Source of the DNA: Cherax quadricarinatus
Taxonomy: Eukaryota > Arthropoda > Malacostraca > Decapoda > Parastacidae
Length of the DNA: 64,000 nt
Direction: 5' to 3'
Assembly (NCBI RefSeq): GCF_038502225.1
Contig: NC_091341.1
Location: 5,446,525 to 5,510,524 of the forward strand
Shown: positions 53,590 through 63,829 of the stretch, piece after piece
How the letters are laid out: every line of letters begins with the position of its first letter
Position numbering within the stretch: position 1 is the stretch's first letter
Notes under the pieces: generated by a model
What the model saw: only the letters and a program-made list of their open reading frames with translations
Databases searched by the model: none
What the model was told of the DNA's origin: nothing
Made by a program: the position numbers and the translations under genes

Positions 53590-53960
53590 GATACAAGAGA
53601 ACTTGCTCTGTTGGGGGCAAGGAGTTATCCATCAGCCAAAAGATTGATGTTAAGAGGAAAATTTTAGAATTGGAATGGGTAACAAGGGGGTTCCCAAGGG
53701 GCCACTACCATTGTAAAATACGTAAATGACCTTTAAGTGTTGAGTATAAGGTATTATTGAATGCCGATGATAAGAAGATAATGAAGAAAGAGAAAAGAAT
53801 ACGCGCAAGCTATTGGACGAGTTAAAGACGCTGCGAGGGTGGCTAAACAAGTGATTCCTCCACCTCGACCTGTGGAACAGTTATGTCAAGTTGGAAAGGA
53901 GATAGAAGACTGCAGATTGAACACTGTTCGGAAAAACAACTTGCAAATATGACTCAAGAA
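53590..53960 (+). pseudogene. Very degenerate LINE RT relic
   Basis: Plus strand near 53,675-53,735 can be read as EWVTRG, PxGPLPL and KYVNDL, the remains of a SGVPQGxxLxPLLFxxYVNDL box. GAATGCCGATGATAAGAAG at about 53,760 fits the FADD-K region, and CTGCGAGGGTGGCTAAACAA fits the LxxLxxW block. Frames are lost throughout. Orientation and identity are moderately secure, clade is not. Confidence 0.5.
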
Positions 53961-54189
53961 TCAGGGAGGAAATGTCAAACTCCTCTTTCCTTTCTTGTTC
54001 ACACAGGAATATCAATCCACTTAGCTGCTCAACACACTCGAAAATGTACCTAACTTAACCTTATTCCCATTCATTGTAGCTCATATCAAACATCAGTTTC
54101 AGTATAGAAGACTGTATGGGATTTCAAAAGTATTAGTATATAGTTGAGTAATAAATTTCAATTTTTACACTTTTGAAAATTACAACTGT
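53961..54189. other. No recognisable feature
   Basis: AT-rich, no repeat or reading frame of note. Confidence 0.35.
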
Positions 54190-54400
54190 TATCCAAACCT
54201 GCTCACTTTCAAGACCATATCTTGACCCTCCAGGATGTTTACCCACAAGAGTCCACCAACCCCGTGGTACCTGTTTACTTCTAGATGGACAGGGGCTAGG
54301 ATAATTATCCATAAGTCTTCACCAGCTCTAGATGGAGTCTGGGCTACCACCAAGCTACGAGCAATGCGTAAGAATATCATAGTTCATACAGGATCTGTTG
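54190..54400. repeat. SINE-like fragment
   Basis: GTACCTGTTTACTTCTAGAT followed by GGACAGGGGCTA recurs as GTACCTGCTTACTGCTGGGT then GGACAGGGGCAG at about 60,323-60,353. This module is part of the tRNA-derived SINE family seen at 59,560-59,765. Confidence 0.45.
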
Positions 54401-54434
54401 TATGACCCATGCTACTTTAGCGCATATTTTTAAT

Positions 54435-54462
54435 GTACTGCTGTTGCTGCTATTACTCCTAT

Positions 54463-54499
<37 letters not shown>

Positions 54500-54560
54500 G
54501 CCGCTGCTACTACAACTGCTGCTACTACTACTACTACTGTTACTACTGTTGCTATTAATA
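54435..54560. repeat. (CTA/CTG)n trinucleotide tract
   Basis: CTACTACTACTACTA core with CTG and TTA interruptions. Poly-Leu and poly-Ser frames across it are spurious. Confidence 0.9.
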
Positions 54561-54719
54561 ATAGTTACAGAATACTTAAATATTACAGCACTCATAGTTC
54601 AGGTAGTTAAGGCAAGTCAAGGTAATATAATGTTTGATAAGAGTGAAGGTAGCTGCTAGCAGTCACGTGACCCAAGTTGCTGTGTCCGCCATGTTGGCGG
54701 GCAACACGATTTTTTCTTT

Positions 54720-54875
54720 CATTATTTATTTAATTTCTTCCAGCGGGAGAGCTAAACCCCTAGACAGTCACACAGTTCTATGACGAAGGGTGACAGTCAA
54801 TGTCAACTCAGATGGAAGAGGCAGTTCCGAATTTCTTGGATCAAGAGCCTCTCACCGACAAAGAATTTTTTTCTT
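54720..54875 (+). repeat. Interspersed repeat family A, diverged copy
   Basis: TTCTTCCAGCGGGAGAGCTA, CACACAGTTCTATGACG, GGCAGTTCCGAATTTCTTGG and ATCAAGAGCCTCTCACCGAC follow the order of the copy at 50,310-50,478. Confidence 0.55.
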
Positions 54876-55005
54876 TGTATGGCTTCAGTTGTGATTAAGC
54901 TTTACAGTGAGTGTTATGACAGACGTCTTTAATGAATATACAAATGTAATTTAAATAATTATCAAACTACGACCCTCCATTTTTATTACTGTAAACAGTT
55001 TGAGG

Positions 55006-55812
55006 TCTATATGTAGCATGCTTATGTACGAGTCCAGACATATATTCTATATGTAGCATGCATATGTACGAGTCCAGACATATATTCTATATGTAGCATG
55101 CTTATGTACGAGTCCAGACATATATTCTATATGTAGCATGCTTATGTACGAGTCCAGACATATATTCTATATGTAGCATGCTTATGTACGAGTCCAGACA
55201 TATATTCTATATGTAGCATGCTTATGTACGAGTCCAGACATATATTCTATATGTAGCATGCTTATGTACGAGTCCAGACATATATTCTATATGTAGCATG
55301 CTTATGTACGAGTCCAGACATATATTCTATATGTAGCATGCTTATGTACGAGTCCAGACATATATTCTATATGTAGCATGCTTATGTACGAGTCCAGACA
55401 TATATTCTATATGTAGCATGCTTATGTACGAGTCCAGACATATATTCTATATGTAGGATGCTTATGTACGAGTCCAGACATATATTCTATATGTAGCATG
55501 CTTATGTACGAGTCCAGACATATATTCTATATGTAGCATGCTTATGTACGAGTCCAGACATATATTCTATATGTAGCATGCTTATGTACGAGTCCAGACA
55601 TATATTCTATACGTAGCATGCTTATGTACGAGTCCAGACATATATTCTATATGTAGCATGCTTATGTACGAGTCCAGACATATATTCTATATGTAGCATG
55701 CTTATGTACGAGTCCAGACATATATTCTATATGTAGCATGCTTATGTACGAGTCCAGACATATATTCTATATGTAGCATGCTTATGTACGAGTCCAGACA
55801 TATATTCTATAT
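55006..55812. repeat. 40-bp minisatellite, about 20 copies
   Basis: Exactly 40-bp period. The unit includes GTAGCATGCTTATGTACGAG and TCCAGACATATATTC. Only three single-base variants are seen in 800 bases (GCATGCA at 55,060, GTAGGATG at 55,455, ACGTAGC at 55,611), so the array is recently homogenised. Contains the palindrome GCATGC. Confidence 0.97.
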
Positions 55813-55912
55813 AAATTGTTGACATATGAACTGAAGTTCAACTTTTTTTTTAATTCTCCCTCATGCCTCCAGGATCATGGTAAAACAGTAGTGGAGTATA
55901 CGACAGTATGTT

Positions 55913-56274
55913 AATAAAACTCACAATGTAAACAAAACTCACAATGTAAACAAGACTCACAATGTAAACAAAACTCACAATGTAAATAAAACTCACAATG
56001 TAAACAAGACTCACAATGTAAACAAAACTCACAATGTAAACAAGACTCACAATGTAAACAAGACTCACAATGTAAACAAGACTCACAATGTAAACAAAAC
56101 TCACAATGTAAACAAGACTCACAATGTAAACAAGACTCACAATGTAAACAAGACTCACAATGTAAACAAGACTCACAATGTAAACAAGACTCACAATGTA
56201 AACAAGACTCACAATGTAAACAAGACTCACAATGTAAACAAGACTCACAATGTAAACAAGACTCACAATGTAAA
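55913..56274. repeat. 18-bp minisatellite, about 20 copies
   Basis: Unit ACAAGACTCACAATGTAA, with ACAAAACTC variants mostly in the left half. A multiple of three, so frames stay open (CESCLH and IVSLVY repeats), which is not coding evidence. Confidence 0.95.
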
Positions 56275-56275
56275 G

Positions 56276-56467
56276 TAAATGGCTTAGAAAATCGACAAGT
56301 TGATGAATGAGACACTTGTGCAAACTTTTGGAATCTTCATTGAGGAATTGTTTCTCCACTTCTCCGAGCATTTGCTGTACGTGTCTCAAGACTGATGTAC
56401 CGAACACATGGCCTCCAGGCTGAGGCACTACACCTCAGACACCTCTTCATCTTCCATCGTTCTTCTC

Positions 56468-56504
<37 letters not shown>

Positions 56505-56690
56505 GCTGTTGTTGTTGCTGTTGTTGTTGCTGTTGTTGTAGATTCGCCGGTATATTTGCCGGTCCGGGTCTTTTCCAGATGGTGACCCGGCTTCATCTTG
56601 GTATTGGACTGAAGAACCCACTGGCTGGACGTATCCGCAAGAAAGATTCCCAAATGTTACACAAGTCTCTCATTCTTCGAGAATCAAAAT
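56276..56690. mobile_element. Penelope-type fold-back with (GTT)n and repeat B in its middle
   Basis: Left arm (minus): GAATGAGACACTTGTGCAAA, ATCTTCATTGAGGAATTG. Right arm (plus): TTGGACTGAAGAACCCACTG, ATTCCCAAATGTTACACAAG, TCTCTCATTC. Between them lie the palindrome half CTCAAGACTGATGTACCGAA, (GTT)n at 56,466-56,540 and a family B fragment (CGCCGGTATATTTGCCGGTC, GGGTCTTTTCCAGATGG). CTGAAGA is present but the GAAAC strand is lost. Confidence 0.7.
56466..56540. repeat. (GTT)n microsatellite
   Basis: About 25 GTT triplets with GCTGTT interruptions. Confidence 0.95.
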
Positions 56691-56805
56691 GCGGGTTATG
56701 GCATTTTATTATGAAAACATTAAGTTCACCCGGGACTTCGTGAACTGACATGGTGAACGAAAGGTTTTCACCATAAAATAGTCAAACCCGCATTGTGTGT
56801 TTTAT
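56691..56805. repeat. Imperfect palindrome
   Basis: AATGCGGGTTATGGCATTTT ATTATG on the left pairs with the reverse of CATAAAATAGTCAAACCCGC ATT on the right, separated by about 55 bases that contain a GTTCACC, GGTGAAC pair. Unclassified. Confidence 0.65.
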
Positions 56806-56949
56806 TTACATATCCACACAGCGAGCATGGCCAAGTAGATGCCCTGGGTAAATTAGCAACAATGACAATGTGGAATATAACTCGGGTTTCTCAAACCGAG
56901 GTATAAAAGCCACTATTAGAAAATAAATAACAAACTCACAATACAGTGA

Positions 56950-57182
56950 CTGGAACAATACACAAATAACCCGCACATAGGAGATCACAGTCATCCTATT
57001 GACTGGTCTTCTGCTAAAACTATCTTCCCTACTTCCAACTTTCACAGTCACCGTCTGGTTGAATCCTCCCTCATACACAACTTTCCTTGTATGAATCTTA
57101 GTTCTGACTTTGTCTCTGTAGATGCCTTCCTTTCCCATTACATTGTTAAATGCTCCAAACTTCAGAACACCCGTGACTTAAC
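56950..57182 (+). pseudogene. Penelope-like element relic: terminal repeat piece plus endonuclease C-terminus
   Basis: After a family C terminal piece (CACAAATAACCCGCACATAG) the plus strand reads HSHPIDWSSAKTIF, then SHRLVESSLIHNFPCMNLSS and DFVSVDAFLSHYIV, ending in a stop at about 57,180. The R-x-LVESSLI pattern matches the Glu-containing end of Penelope GIY-YIG proteins (compare RRRKCLESSLI at 33,530). The GIY and YIG motifs themselves are absent. A CT-rich stretch follows. Confidence 0.6.
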
Positions 57183-57309
57183 CTGATTCTGTTTTCTCCT
57201 TCTCCCTCTTCCCCTTTCTTCTTTCCCCTTTCTCTTTAGGGTTTTCTTTCTTCTGGCTTGAATGTTTGGTCCATTATCATATTTTTCCCCCTTTGTGTTT
57301 TTGTTCCTA

Positions 57310-57685
57310 CCTTTTGTGGGCCCCTAGCTCCCTTGCAGTGCTCCTCTTTGTGGGCCCCTAGCTCCCTTGCAATACTCTTCTTTGTGGGCCCCTAACTTCC
57401 TTGCAGTGCTCCTCTTTGTGGGCCACTAGCTCCATTGCAGTGCTCCTCTTTGTGGACCCCTAGCTCCCTTGCAGTGCTCCTCTTTGTGGGCCCCTAGCTC
57501 CCTTGCAATGCTCTTCTTTGTGGGGCCCCTAACTCCCTTGCAGTGCTCCTCTTTGTGGGCCCCTAGCTCCCTTGCAGTGCTCCTCTTTGTGGGCCCCTAG
57601 CTCCCTTGCAGTGCTCCTCTTTGTGGGCCCCTAGCTCCCTTGCAGTGCTCCTCTTTGTGGGCCCCTAGCTCCCTTGCAGTGCTAA
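57310..57685. repeat. 34-bp minisatellite, 11 copies
   Basis: TTTGTGGGCCCCTAGCTCCC recurs every 34 bases (57,313, 57,347, 57,381, 57,415 and on), followed by TTGCAGTGCTCCTC. One unit has an extra G. Confidence 0.95.
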
Positions 57686-57904
57686 TCTTACTTAGTATTA
57701 CGACTTCGATATCGAAACTTAAATAAAATGTTCTGCCTCCTAAATGGCTACTCAATCTGTCTAAGGGCACTGAAATTACACTCAAAAAATGAAATGTGTC
57801 GAGTAAAAGATGGTTAGGGAGAACGTAATAGAATCGGTGGACTATAAGACGTTGTCACCGCTAAACTAAGTCTACCCTGCAAAAATCTATTGCAGTCCTG
57901 GAGG
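57686..57904. other. No recognisable feature
   Basis: Spacer between two minisatellites. Confidence 0.35.
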
Positions 57905-58062
57905 AGGGAAGTAGGGATGGAAGTAGGGAAGGAGGGATGGAAGTAGGGAAGGAGGGATGGAAGTAGGGAAGGAGGGATGGAAGTAGGGAAGGAGGGATGG
58001 AAGTAGGGAAGGAGGGATGGAAGTAGGGAAGGAGGGATGGAAGTAGGGAAGGAGGGATGGAG
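57905..58062. repeat. 20-bp minisatellite, about 8 copies
   Basis: Unit GAAGTAGGGAAGGAGGGATG, nearly identical copies, purine-rich. Confidence 0.95.
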
Positions 58063-58084
58063 ATATGTTGCAATTTTTGAACTG

Positions 58085-58195
58085 TAGTATCTGCACCCCA
58101 CTGGTAAGACAGTGATGGAGTGAGTGATGAGGAAAGTATTTTTTCTTTCTCGGGTCACGCTGCCTCTGTAGAAAACGGCCGATGTGTTAAAAGAA
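58085..58195 (+). mobile_element. RTE-like LINE 3'-end relic
   Basis: TGATGAGGAAAGTATTTTTT, CTTTCTCGGGTCACGCTGCC and ACGGCCGATGTGTT match the last 80 or so bases of the element ending at 37,147 (GATGAAAGTATTTTCTTTTT, TTGGATCACCCTGCCTCGG). It ends in an A-rich run. Confidence 0.65.
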
Positions 58196-58729
58196 AAAAT
58201 TACGTGAAAGGCAAAGTGTGTGGACAGAATCAGGACCTTTTACTATAACATAATGTTTTGTAGTGTCCAAACTTTCAACCTTCAGACAGCTTTTAGTCCA
58301 GACAAACTATACAGGAAATTGTAAATCGCTTCACTGTTTACCATTAGTAAACAATAACGACACGTTGATGAATAAGGGACATGTGCAACACCTGGGTGTC
58401 TTTATTGTCTTATTCATCATTTTGACTTTTTTATCCTCTTTATTATTACAAATATATCTGATATTTTGAGACTAGATGAACGAGAGTCTAGATGAACGAA
58501 TGGCTAGATGAACGAGAGTCTAGATGAACGAGCGGATGAACGTACTTGTATGATTAGATTCTATCCCAGTAAGTTACCAATAAATCTTGCAAAAATAATA
58601 ACCTGCTACAGTATGCAATGCGAAAATTTATTACAAATATTAATTAATGTATCAATACTTCAGAAGGCATAAATAAATATTGATTTTGTAAATATTTTTA
58701 TTATTTATTAATAGAATTAGTAGTAGTGG
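58196..58729. other. AT-rich DNA with a Penelope-type end and a short tandem repeat
   Basis: 58,365-58,410 (minus) contains ACATGTGCAACACCTGGGTG then TCTTTATTG, the terminal module of family A Penelope-type ends. 58,480-58,545 has GTCTAGATGAACGA repeated four or five times. The rest is unrecognised. Confidence 0.5.
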
Positions 58730-59160
58730 TTGTAGAAAGTGGTAGTAGTAGTAGTAGTAGCGGTTGTAGTAACGGTGGGAGTAGTAGTAGTAGTACTGGA
58801 AGTAGTAGTAATAGTAGTAGTAGCAGCAATAGCAGTAGTATATAAAACTAGCAGTAACAACAGCAATATGAATAGTAGTGCTAATAGTAATAGAAGTCAT
58901 AGTAATAGTCGTAGTACTACTAAGTAGTAGTAACAGGGGTAGTAACTGTAGTAGTAATATTAGTAGTAGTAATAGTAATAATATTAATAGCAGTAAGAAC
59001 AGTAGTGCAAATAGTAATAGTAATGGTAATAGCAGTCGTAGTAGTAGTAGTAATAAGAGCAGTAGTAATAGCAGTAGTAGCAATAGTAGTAGCAGTAGTA
59101 GCAGTAGCAATAGTAGTAGTAGCAGCAACAGTAGTAGTAGTAGTAGCAGCGGTAGTAATA
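58730..59160. repeat. Imperfect (GTA)n trinucleotide region
   Basis: About 430 bases of GTA/GTAGCA/GTAATA triplets on the plus strand. Poly-Ser, poly-Leu, poly-Val and poly-Thr frames on both strands are spurious. Confidence 0.9.
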
Positions 59161-59339
59161 TACAGTGTTATACTCTCAATAGGCACCGATGCGTCACAGC
59201 TCGCAAGAGGTACACATCACTGGCAGACGCTTGACCGTCAATATGGCGGACATTCACCCTGTGATCCCACATACATACTATGCCCTACAAAGAGGGGGAT
59301 GGAGGAGAAGAACTGCTATACCAATAAAGGGTTTTGATT

Positions 59340-59535
59340 CAAAGAACTGGAGCTAATTTCCCCTTCATTAGATCAAACACAGTTGCTTCACAACCCTTAG
59401 ACATGATTCACCCCATATGACATGATTCTCCGTAATGATCATACAGCGCCTGGGTCAGGAGTGGTCATAAGGTTTGATCAAAGGAATGGTAGCCTAGCTC
59501 CTTTTCCTTGGATCAAGGGCCACTACCTGTTATGA
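59340..59535 (+). repeat. Interspersed repeat family A, diverged copies
   Basis: CATACAGCGCCTGGGTCAGG, AGGAATGGTAGCCTAGCTCC and TTGGATCAAGGGCCACTACC. Just upstream GGAGCTAATTTCCCCTTCAT and TAGATCAAACACAGTTGC may be part of a second copy. Confidence 0.5.
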
Positions 59536-59559
59536 TAGTGCCTCTGATCTTACTGTAAC

Positions 59560-59765
59560 AACTGGATTAGATGGCAAGTGTTCCGAGGCTTGATTGGCAA
59601 CACACTCGCCTCGGACACTGCGTATCCGTGGTTCATTTCCAGGCACGGATGGAAATGCTGGGCACATTTCCTTATACCCATTGTCCCTGTTCGCCTAGCA
59701 GTAAGTAGGTACCTAGGTGTTAGTCGACCGACGTGGGTCGCATTCTGTGGGACAAAGTTGAAGAA
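59560..59765 (+). repeat. tRNA-derived SINE
   Basis: GGCTTGATTGGCAACACACT then CGCCTCGGACACTGCG and a B-box-like GTGGTTCATTTCCAGGCACG give a tRNA-like head. The body continues AATGCTGGGCACATTTCCTT, ACCCATTGTCCCTGTTCGCC, TAGCAGTAAGTAGGTACCTA and CGACGTGGGTCGCATTCTG. The acceptor stem does not close, so it is not a tRNA gene. Confidence 0.65.
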
Positions 59766-59784
59766 CCATAATGAGTAAGACACG

Positions 59785-59905
59785 TGAGGCAGTTAGTTAT
59801 CCTCATTTCTGTAACGTTACACCTATACAGTAGGCATCTTCAGTCGAATACAGAAAAGACAGCAGGAGCAGTGAAGAGACGAAACGTTCCGGAAGATAAC
59901 TGACT
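59785..59905 (-). mobile_element. Penelope-type terminus, family D
   Basis: Minus reading: CTGTATTCGACTGAAGATGC, CTACTGTATAGGTGTAACGT. CTGAAGA plus a CCTAC-TGT-ATAGG stem is the family D module; the GAAAC strand reads GTAAC. Downstream on the plus strand is GACGAAACGTTCCGG, a partial second core. Confidence 0.55.
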
Positions 59906-60544
59906 GCTTCACATATATCTTACTCTCCCTCTTCAGCACTCACGCTCAGTAACTTTACGTTATAGTGACGTTGTGTTAAATGTGGACAATTACCAGTTTT
60001 AATGTTTAATGTTTAGTGCGTTTGGTGTTTTAGTGAGCTTAAAGACAACACTCGTGCGCCTGTGTAACGAGCTGCGACAGAGACGAGAAAGAAAATGTGA
60101 TGTGCTCGCCTCTACCCGGGGAAACTGTCCACGAGAACATAAACTCACACTGAGATGAGAAGAGCACACACACTGAGACTGAGGTGATATTTACCATGCT
60201 TAATTAACCTCTGTCGACGTTTTCAGCGACAGTGATATTACAGGGCATTCCAAACCTAACTCTATCAAAAGTTACTACCACCTAATTATAATATCTCCCA
60301 CAAATGTCAGCTGATACCTAAGTACCTGCTTACTGCTGGGTGGACAGGGGCAGCATTTGTAAGGAAACACAAACTAGAGAATCAGACTCGTCCAGCAGTT
60401 GTGAACCACCAACTGCCCGTATACACAAGTGGACATTGGTTTAAAAAGACAAGTGAGCAAACACTAGGACTTATTAGACAACGTCTCTGTCCTGGCACCT
60501 TGATCACTTCTCACTAAATATGTCAGAGCACAACACAATCTGGT
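59906..60544. other. No gene seen; includes a SINE body fragment
   Basis: 60,310-60,440 holds GTACCTGCTTACTGCTGGGT and TGTAAGGAAACACAAACTAG, the SINE body module also seen at 54,260. The rest is unrecognised. Confidence 0.4.
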
Positions 60545-60805
60545 GTTCCACAATATCTGCCACTCCGTACGAGGCCCGTGGGGGCGGGGTAAGTAGCAGA
60601 CCAGGGGCCCAGCATCTCTCTACGAGCCCCGTGAAGGCGGGGACTGTAACTAGGATTAGAGACGAAATGGTCCCAGAAGATGACGAGGAACACCTCTTCC
60701 CATGAAAAAAATATTATGAATGTCAAGATACTCCCCCAGTAGGGGATCCAAGGCCGGGTCACCAATTGGTAAAAACCCGGGCAGCGTAATACTGCGAATC
60801 TCTAC
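60545..60805 (-). repeat. Interspersed repeat family B, minus orientation
   Basis: ACGAGGCCCGTGGGGGCGGG, ACGAGCCCCGTGAAGGCGGG, CTCCCCCAGTAGGGGATCCA and GGCCGGGTCACCAATTGG mirror the copy at 37,646-37,930. Confidence 0.65.
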
Positions 60806-61126
60806 CTCTACCTAAATATGTTCAAATGTTTACTCACGTGACTTTATAAACCAATTTGTCGGTATCAATTACCAAGGTTTATACCATAAGTGGAAATAAC
60901 ATACAAGAGAATCTTATATGCGCTGTTTCTCTCATTCCAGAATCATATAACATAGCATATGCAGCGTTGTTTGCAAGGCAGTAATCCATCTATCTTAATC
61001 ACAGTCTTTATGTAGTAGATGACTGATGAACGGAGGTGTTAAAATAGACCTAGTAAATCTTCATATAGACAATGTTGGCCCAGCCTAGCAATAACATTCT
61101 CAGACCAATTAATACACTTTTACTTA
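60806..61126. other. No recognisable feature
   Basis: AT-rich, no repeat or gene signal. Confidence 0.35.
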
Positions 61127-62108
61127 TAACAATATATTACCCTCTGCCTAACAATATATTACCCACTGCCTAACAATATATTACCCTCTGCCTAACAATA
61201 TATTACCCTCTGCCTAACAATATATTACCCTCTGCCTAACAATATATTACCCTCTGCCTAACAATATATTACCCTCTGCCTAACAATATATTACCCTCTG
61301 CCTAACAATATATTACCCTCTGCCTAACAATATATTACCCTCTGCCTAACAATATATTACCCTCTGCCTAACAATATATTATCCTCTGCCTAACAATATA
61401 TTACCCTCTGCCTAACAATATATTACCCTCTGCCTAACAATATATTACCCTCTGCCTAACAATATATTACCCTCTGCCTAACAATATATTACCCTCTGCC
61501 TAACAATATATTACCCTCTGCCTAACAATATATTACCCTCTGCCTAACAATATATTACCCTCTGCCTAACAATATATTACCCTCTGCCTAACAATATATT
61601 ACCCTCTGCCTAAGAATATATTACCCTCTGCCTAACAATATATTACCCTCTGCCTAACAATATATTACCCTCTGCCTAACAATATATTACCCTCTGCCTA
61701 ACAATATATTACCCTCTGCCTAACAATATATTACCCTCTGCCTAACAATATATTACCCTCTGCCTAACAATATATTACCCTCTGCCTAACAATATATTAC
61801 CCTCTGCCTAACAATATATTACCCACTGCCTAACAATATATTACCCTCTGCCTAACAATATATTACCCACTGCCTAACAATATATTACCCACTGCCTAAC
61901 AATATATTACCCACTGCCTAACAATATATTACCCACTGCCTAACAATATATTACCCACTGCCTAACAATATATTACCCACTGCCTAACAATATATTACCC
62001 ACTGCCTAACAATATATTACCCTCTGCCTAACAATATATTACCCTCTGCCTAACAATATATTACCCTCTGCCTAACAATATATTACCCTCTGCTTAACAA
62101 TATATTAC
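61127..62108. repeat. 22-bp AT-rich minisatellite, about 44 copies
   Basis: Unit TAACAATATATTACCCTCTG plus CC. Nearly all variation is one base, CCCTCTGCC or CCCACTGCC. The A form is clustered at about 61,820-62,010 with one at the start. Confidence 0.97.
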
Positions 62109-62549
62109 CCGAAGATAATATCACAGCCAGTGAGGGCTACCACCGTCGGCGGCAGCTGAAGAATACACTTGATGAGTACCCAACCAGGAGGTAGCCTCAT
62201 AAACATTATGTTACAATTATGCAATAATCGCGAACGAGCGATAAAGGATGCAAATATTTTGCACATAATTTCGATAATCACATTAACTGACACTGCTGCC
62301 TGAATGCTAATTAATAAATATACCGAATGTACCCAGCTATTTAAGAAAGAAAATACTGTTTATGTCATAAGACGCGATACATTACCCCAAGTTTTCTGAC
62401 TAAAGAACGCCATCTATTATTGTGCTCAGGCAAAAGTCTCAAAAATGATAGTATTTAGAGACAAGCATTTATAAAGTACCCTGTATCTTACTTTAGAGGG
62501 AGGATACAACCTGACCCACGGAACACCTACTCAGCATCGTCTAAATCAG
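62109..62549. other. No recognisable feature
   Basis: AT-rich spacer between two minisatellites. Confidence 0.35.
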
Positions 62550-63025
62550 GTCTCCAATATTCACTCAGCAGAGTACAGGTGAGGTCTCCAATATTCACTC
62601 AGCAGAATACGTGAGGTCTCTAATATACACTTAGCAGTGATCAAGTCTTCAATTTACATAGCAGTATACAAATCACGTCTCCAGTCTACAATCAGTAGAG
62701 CACAAGTCAGGTCTCCAGTACTCACTCATCAGTGTACAAGTCAGGTCTGCAGTGTTCACTCAGCAGTGTACAAGTCAGGTCTCCAGTATTCACTCAGCAG
62801 TGTACAAGTCAGGTCTGCAGTATTCACTCAGCAGTGTACAAGTCAGGTCTGCAGTATTCACTCAGCAGTGCACAAGTCAGGTCTGCAGTATTCACTCAGC
62901 AGTGCACAGATCAGGTCTGCGGTATTCACTAAGCAGTGTACAATTCAGATCTGCAGTATTCACTAAGCAGTGTACAATTCAGATCTGCAGTATTCACTAA
63001 GCAGTGTACAAGTCAGAACACTCAG
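62550..63025. repeat. 34-bp minisatellite, about 13 copies
   Basis: AGTGTACAAGTCAGGTCTGC recurs every 34 bases (62,731, 62,765, 62,799 and on) with AGTATTCACTCAGC between. Left copies are degenerate, right copies have AATTCAGATCTGC. Confidence 0.95.
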
Positions 63026-63114
63026 GTGTTTTTGCTCTTGTAATATTTTGTCTAATACGCACTGTATCAGCCATTGTCAGGTATATATACCAGGTATATA
63101 TTTAGCTTGTTGTG

Positions 63115-63415
63115 ACAACAACTTCCTAGCTTATGGAAGCGACTTAATAGTTTATGGAAGTAACTTAATAGTCTATAAAAGCAGCTTCCTAGCTTGTGGA
63201 AGCAACTTAATAGCCTATGGAAGTTCCTAGTTTATGGAAGCAGCTTCCTAGCTTATGGAAGCAGCTTAATAGCTTATGGAAGAAACGTCTTAGCTTATGT
63301 AAGCAACTTCCTAGATTATGGAAGCTCCTAGCTTATGGAAACAGCTTCCTAGCTTATGGAAGCAACTTCTAAGCTTATGGAAGAAGCTTCTCAGCTTACG
63401 GAACCAACGTCTTTA
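63115..63415. repeat. Imperfect 22-bp repeat
   Basis: AGCTTATGGAAGCAACTTCCT-like units at about 22-bp spacing, some shortened. Around 13 copies. Confidence 0.8.
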
Positions 63416-63825
63416 AGATTTCCTCATTCCTCTTAAATCACTCCCTCTCTTCTTTAATAGCCTCCTCCTCTTTCCCTTTTCCACCATCTTTATCCTCTCA
63501 CTATTCTAATTCCTTTCACACTTACTCCCCATCTCTCCCATATCCCTATCCTGTATTCTCTCCTCTTTTCTCCTTCCACACTCACCATCATCTCCCACCC
63601 TCATTCCTCCCCACTCATAACTTCTTCCACCCTCATCTCCTTCCACCCTGATCTCCTCCCAACTTCATTCCCTCCCTTCCTCTCCCGCCATCCTCCGCCT
63701 CTCCAGTGGAATAACCTCATATAAGTCTGCAACGGATGACGTAATAAGGAAAGTGTCGCGAAAAACAAACTGCCATCTTAAGCTGAGAAAACTCTCTTAA
63801 AAGATGCATAAATTTAGCGAATCTC
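63416..63825. other. C/T-rich stretch then unrecognised DNA
   Basis: 63,430-63,700 is pyrimidine-rich on the plus strand (CTCCTCTTTCCC, CCACCCTCAT). 63,710-63,825 shows no feature. Confidence 0.5.
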
Positions 63826-63829
63826 GTCA

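Noticed and set aside
55850..56428. 192-codon frame with a repeated YIVSLV motif, as a membrane protein
   Set aside because: The period of 18 bp keeps the frame open. It is the translation of a minisatellite plus a Penelope-type repeat.
58652..59337. Poly-Leu, poly-Ser, poly-Val and poly-Thr frames
   Set aside because: Translation of an imperfect (GTA)n region, not a membrane protein.
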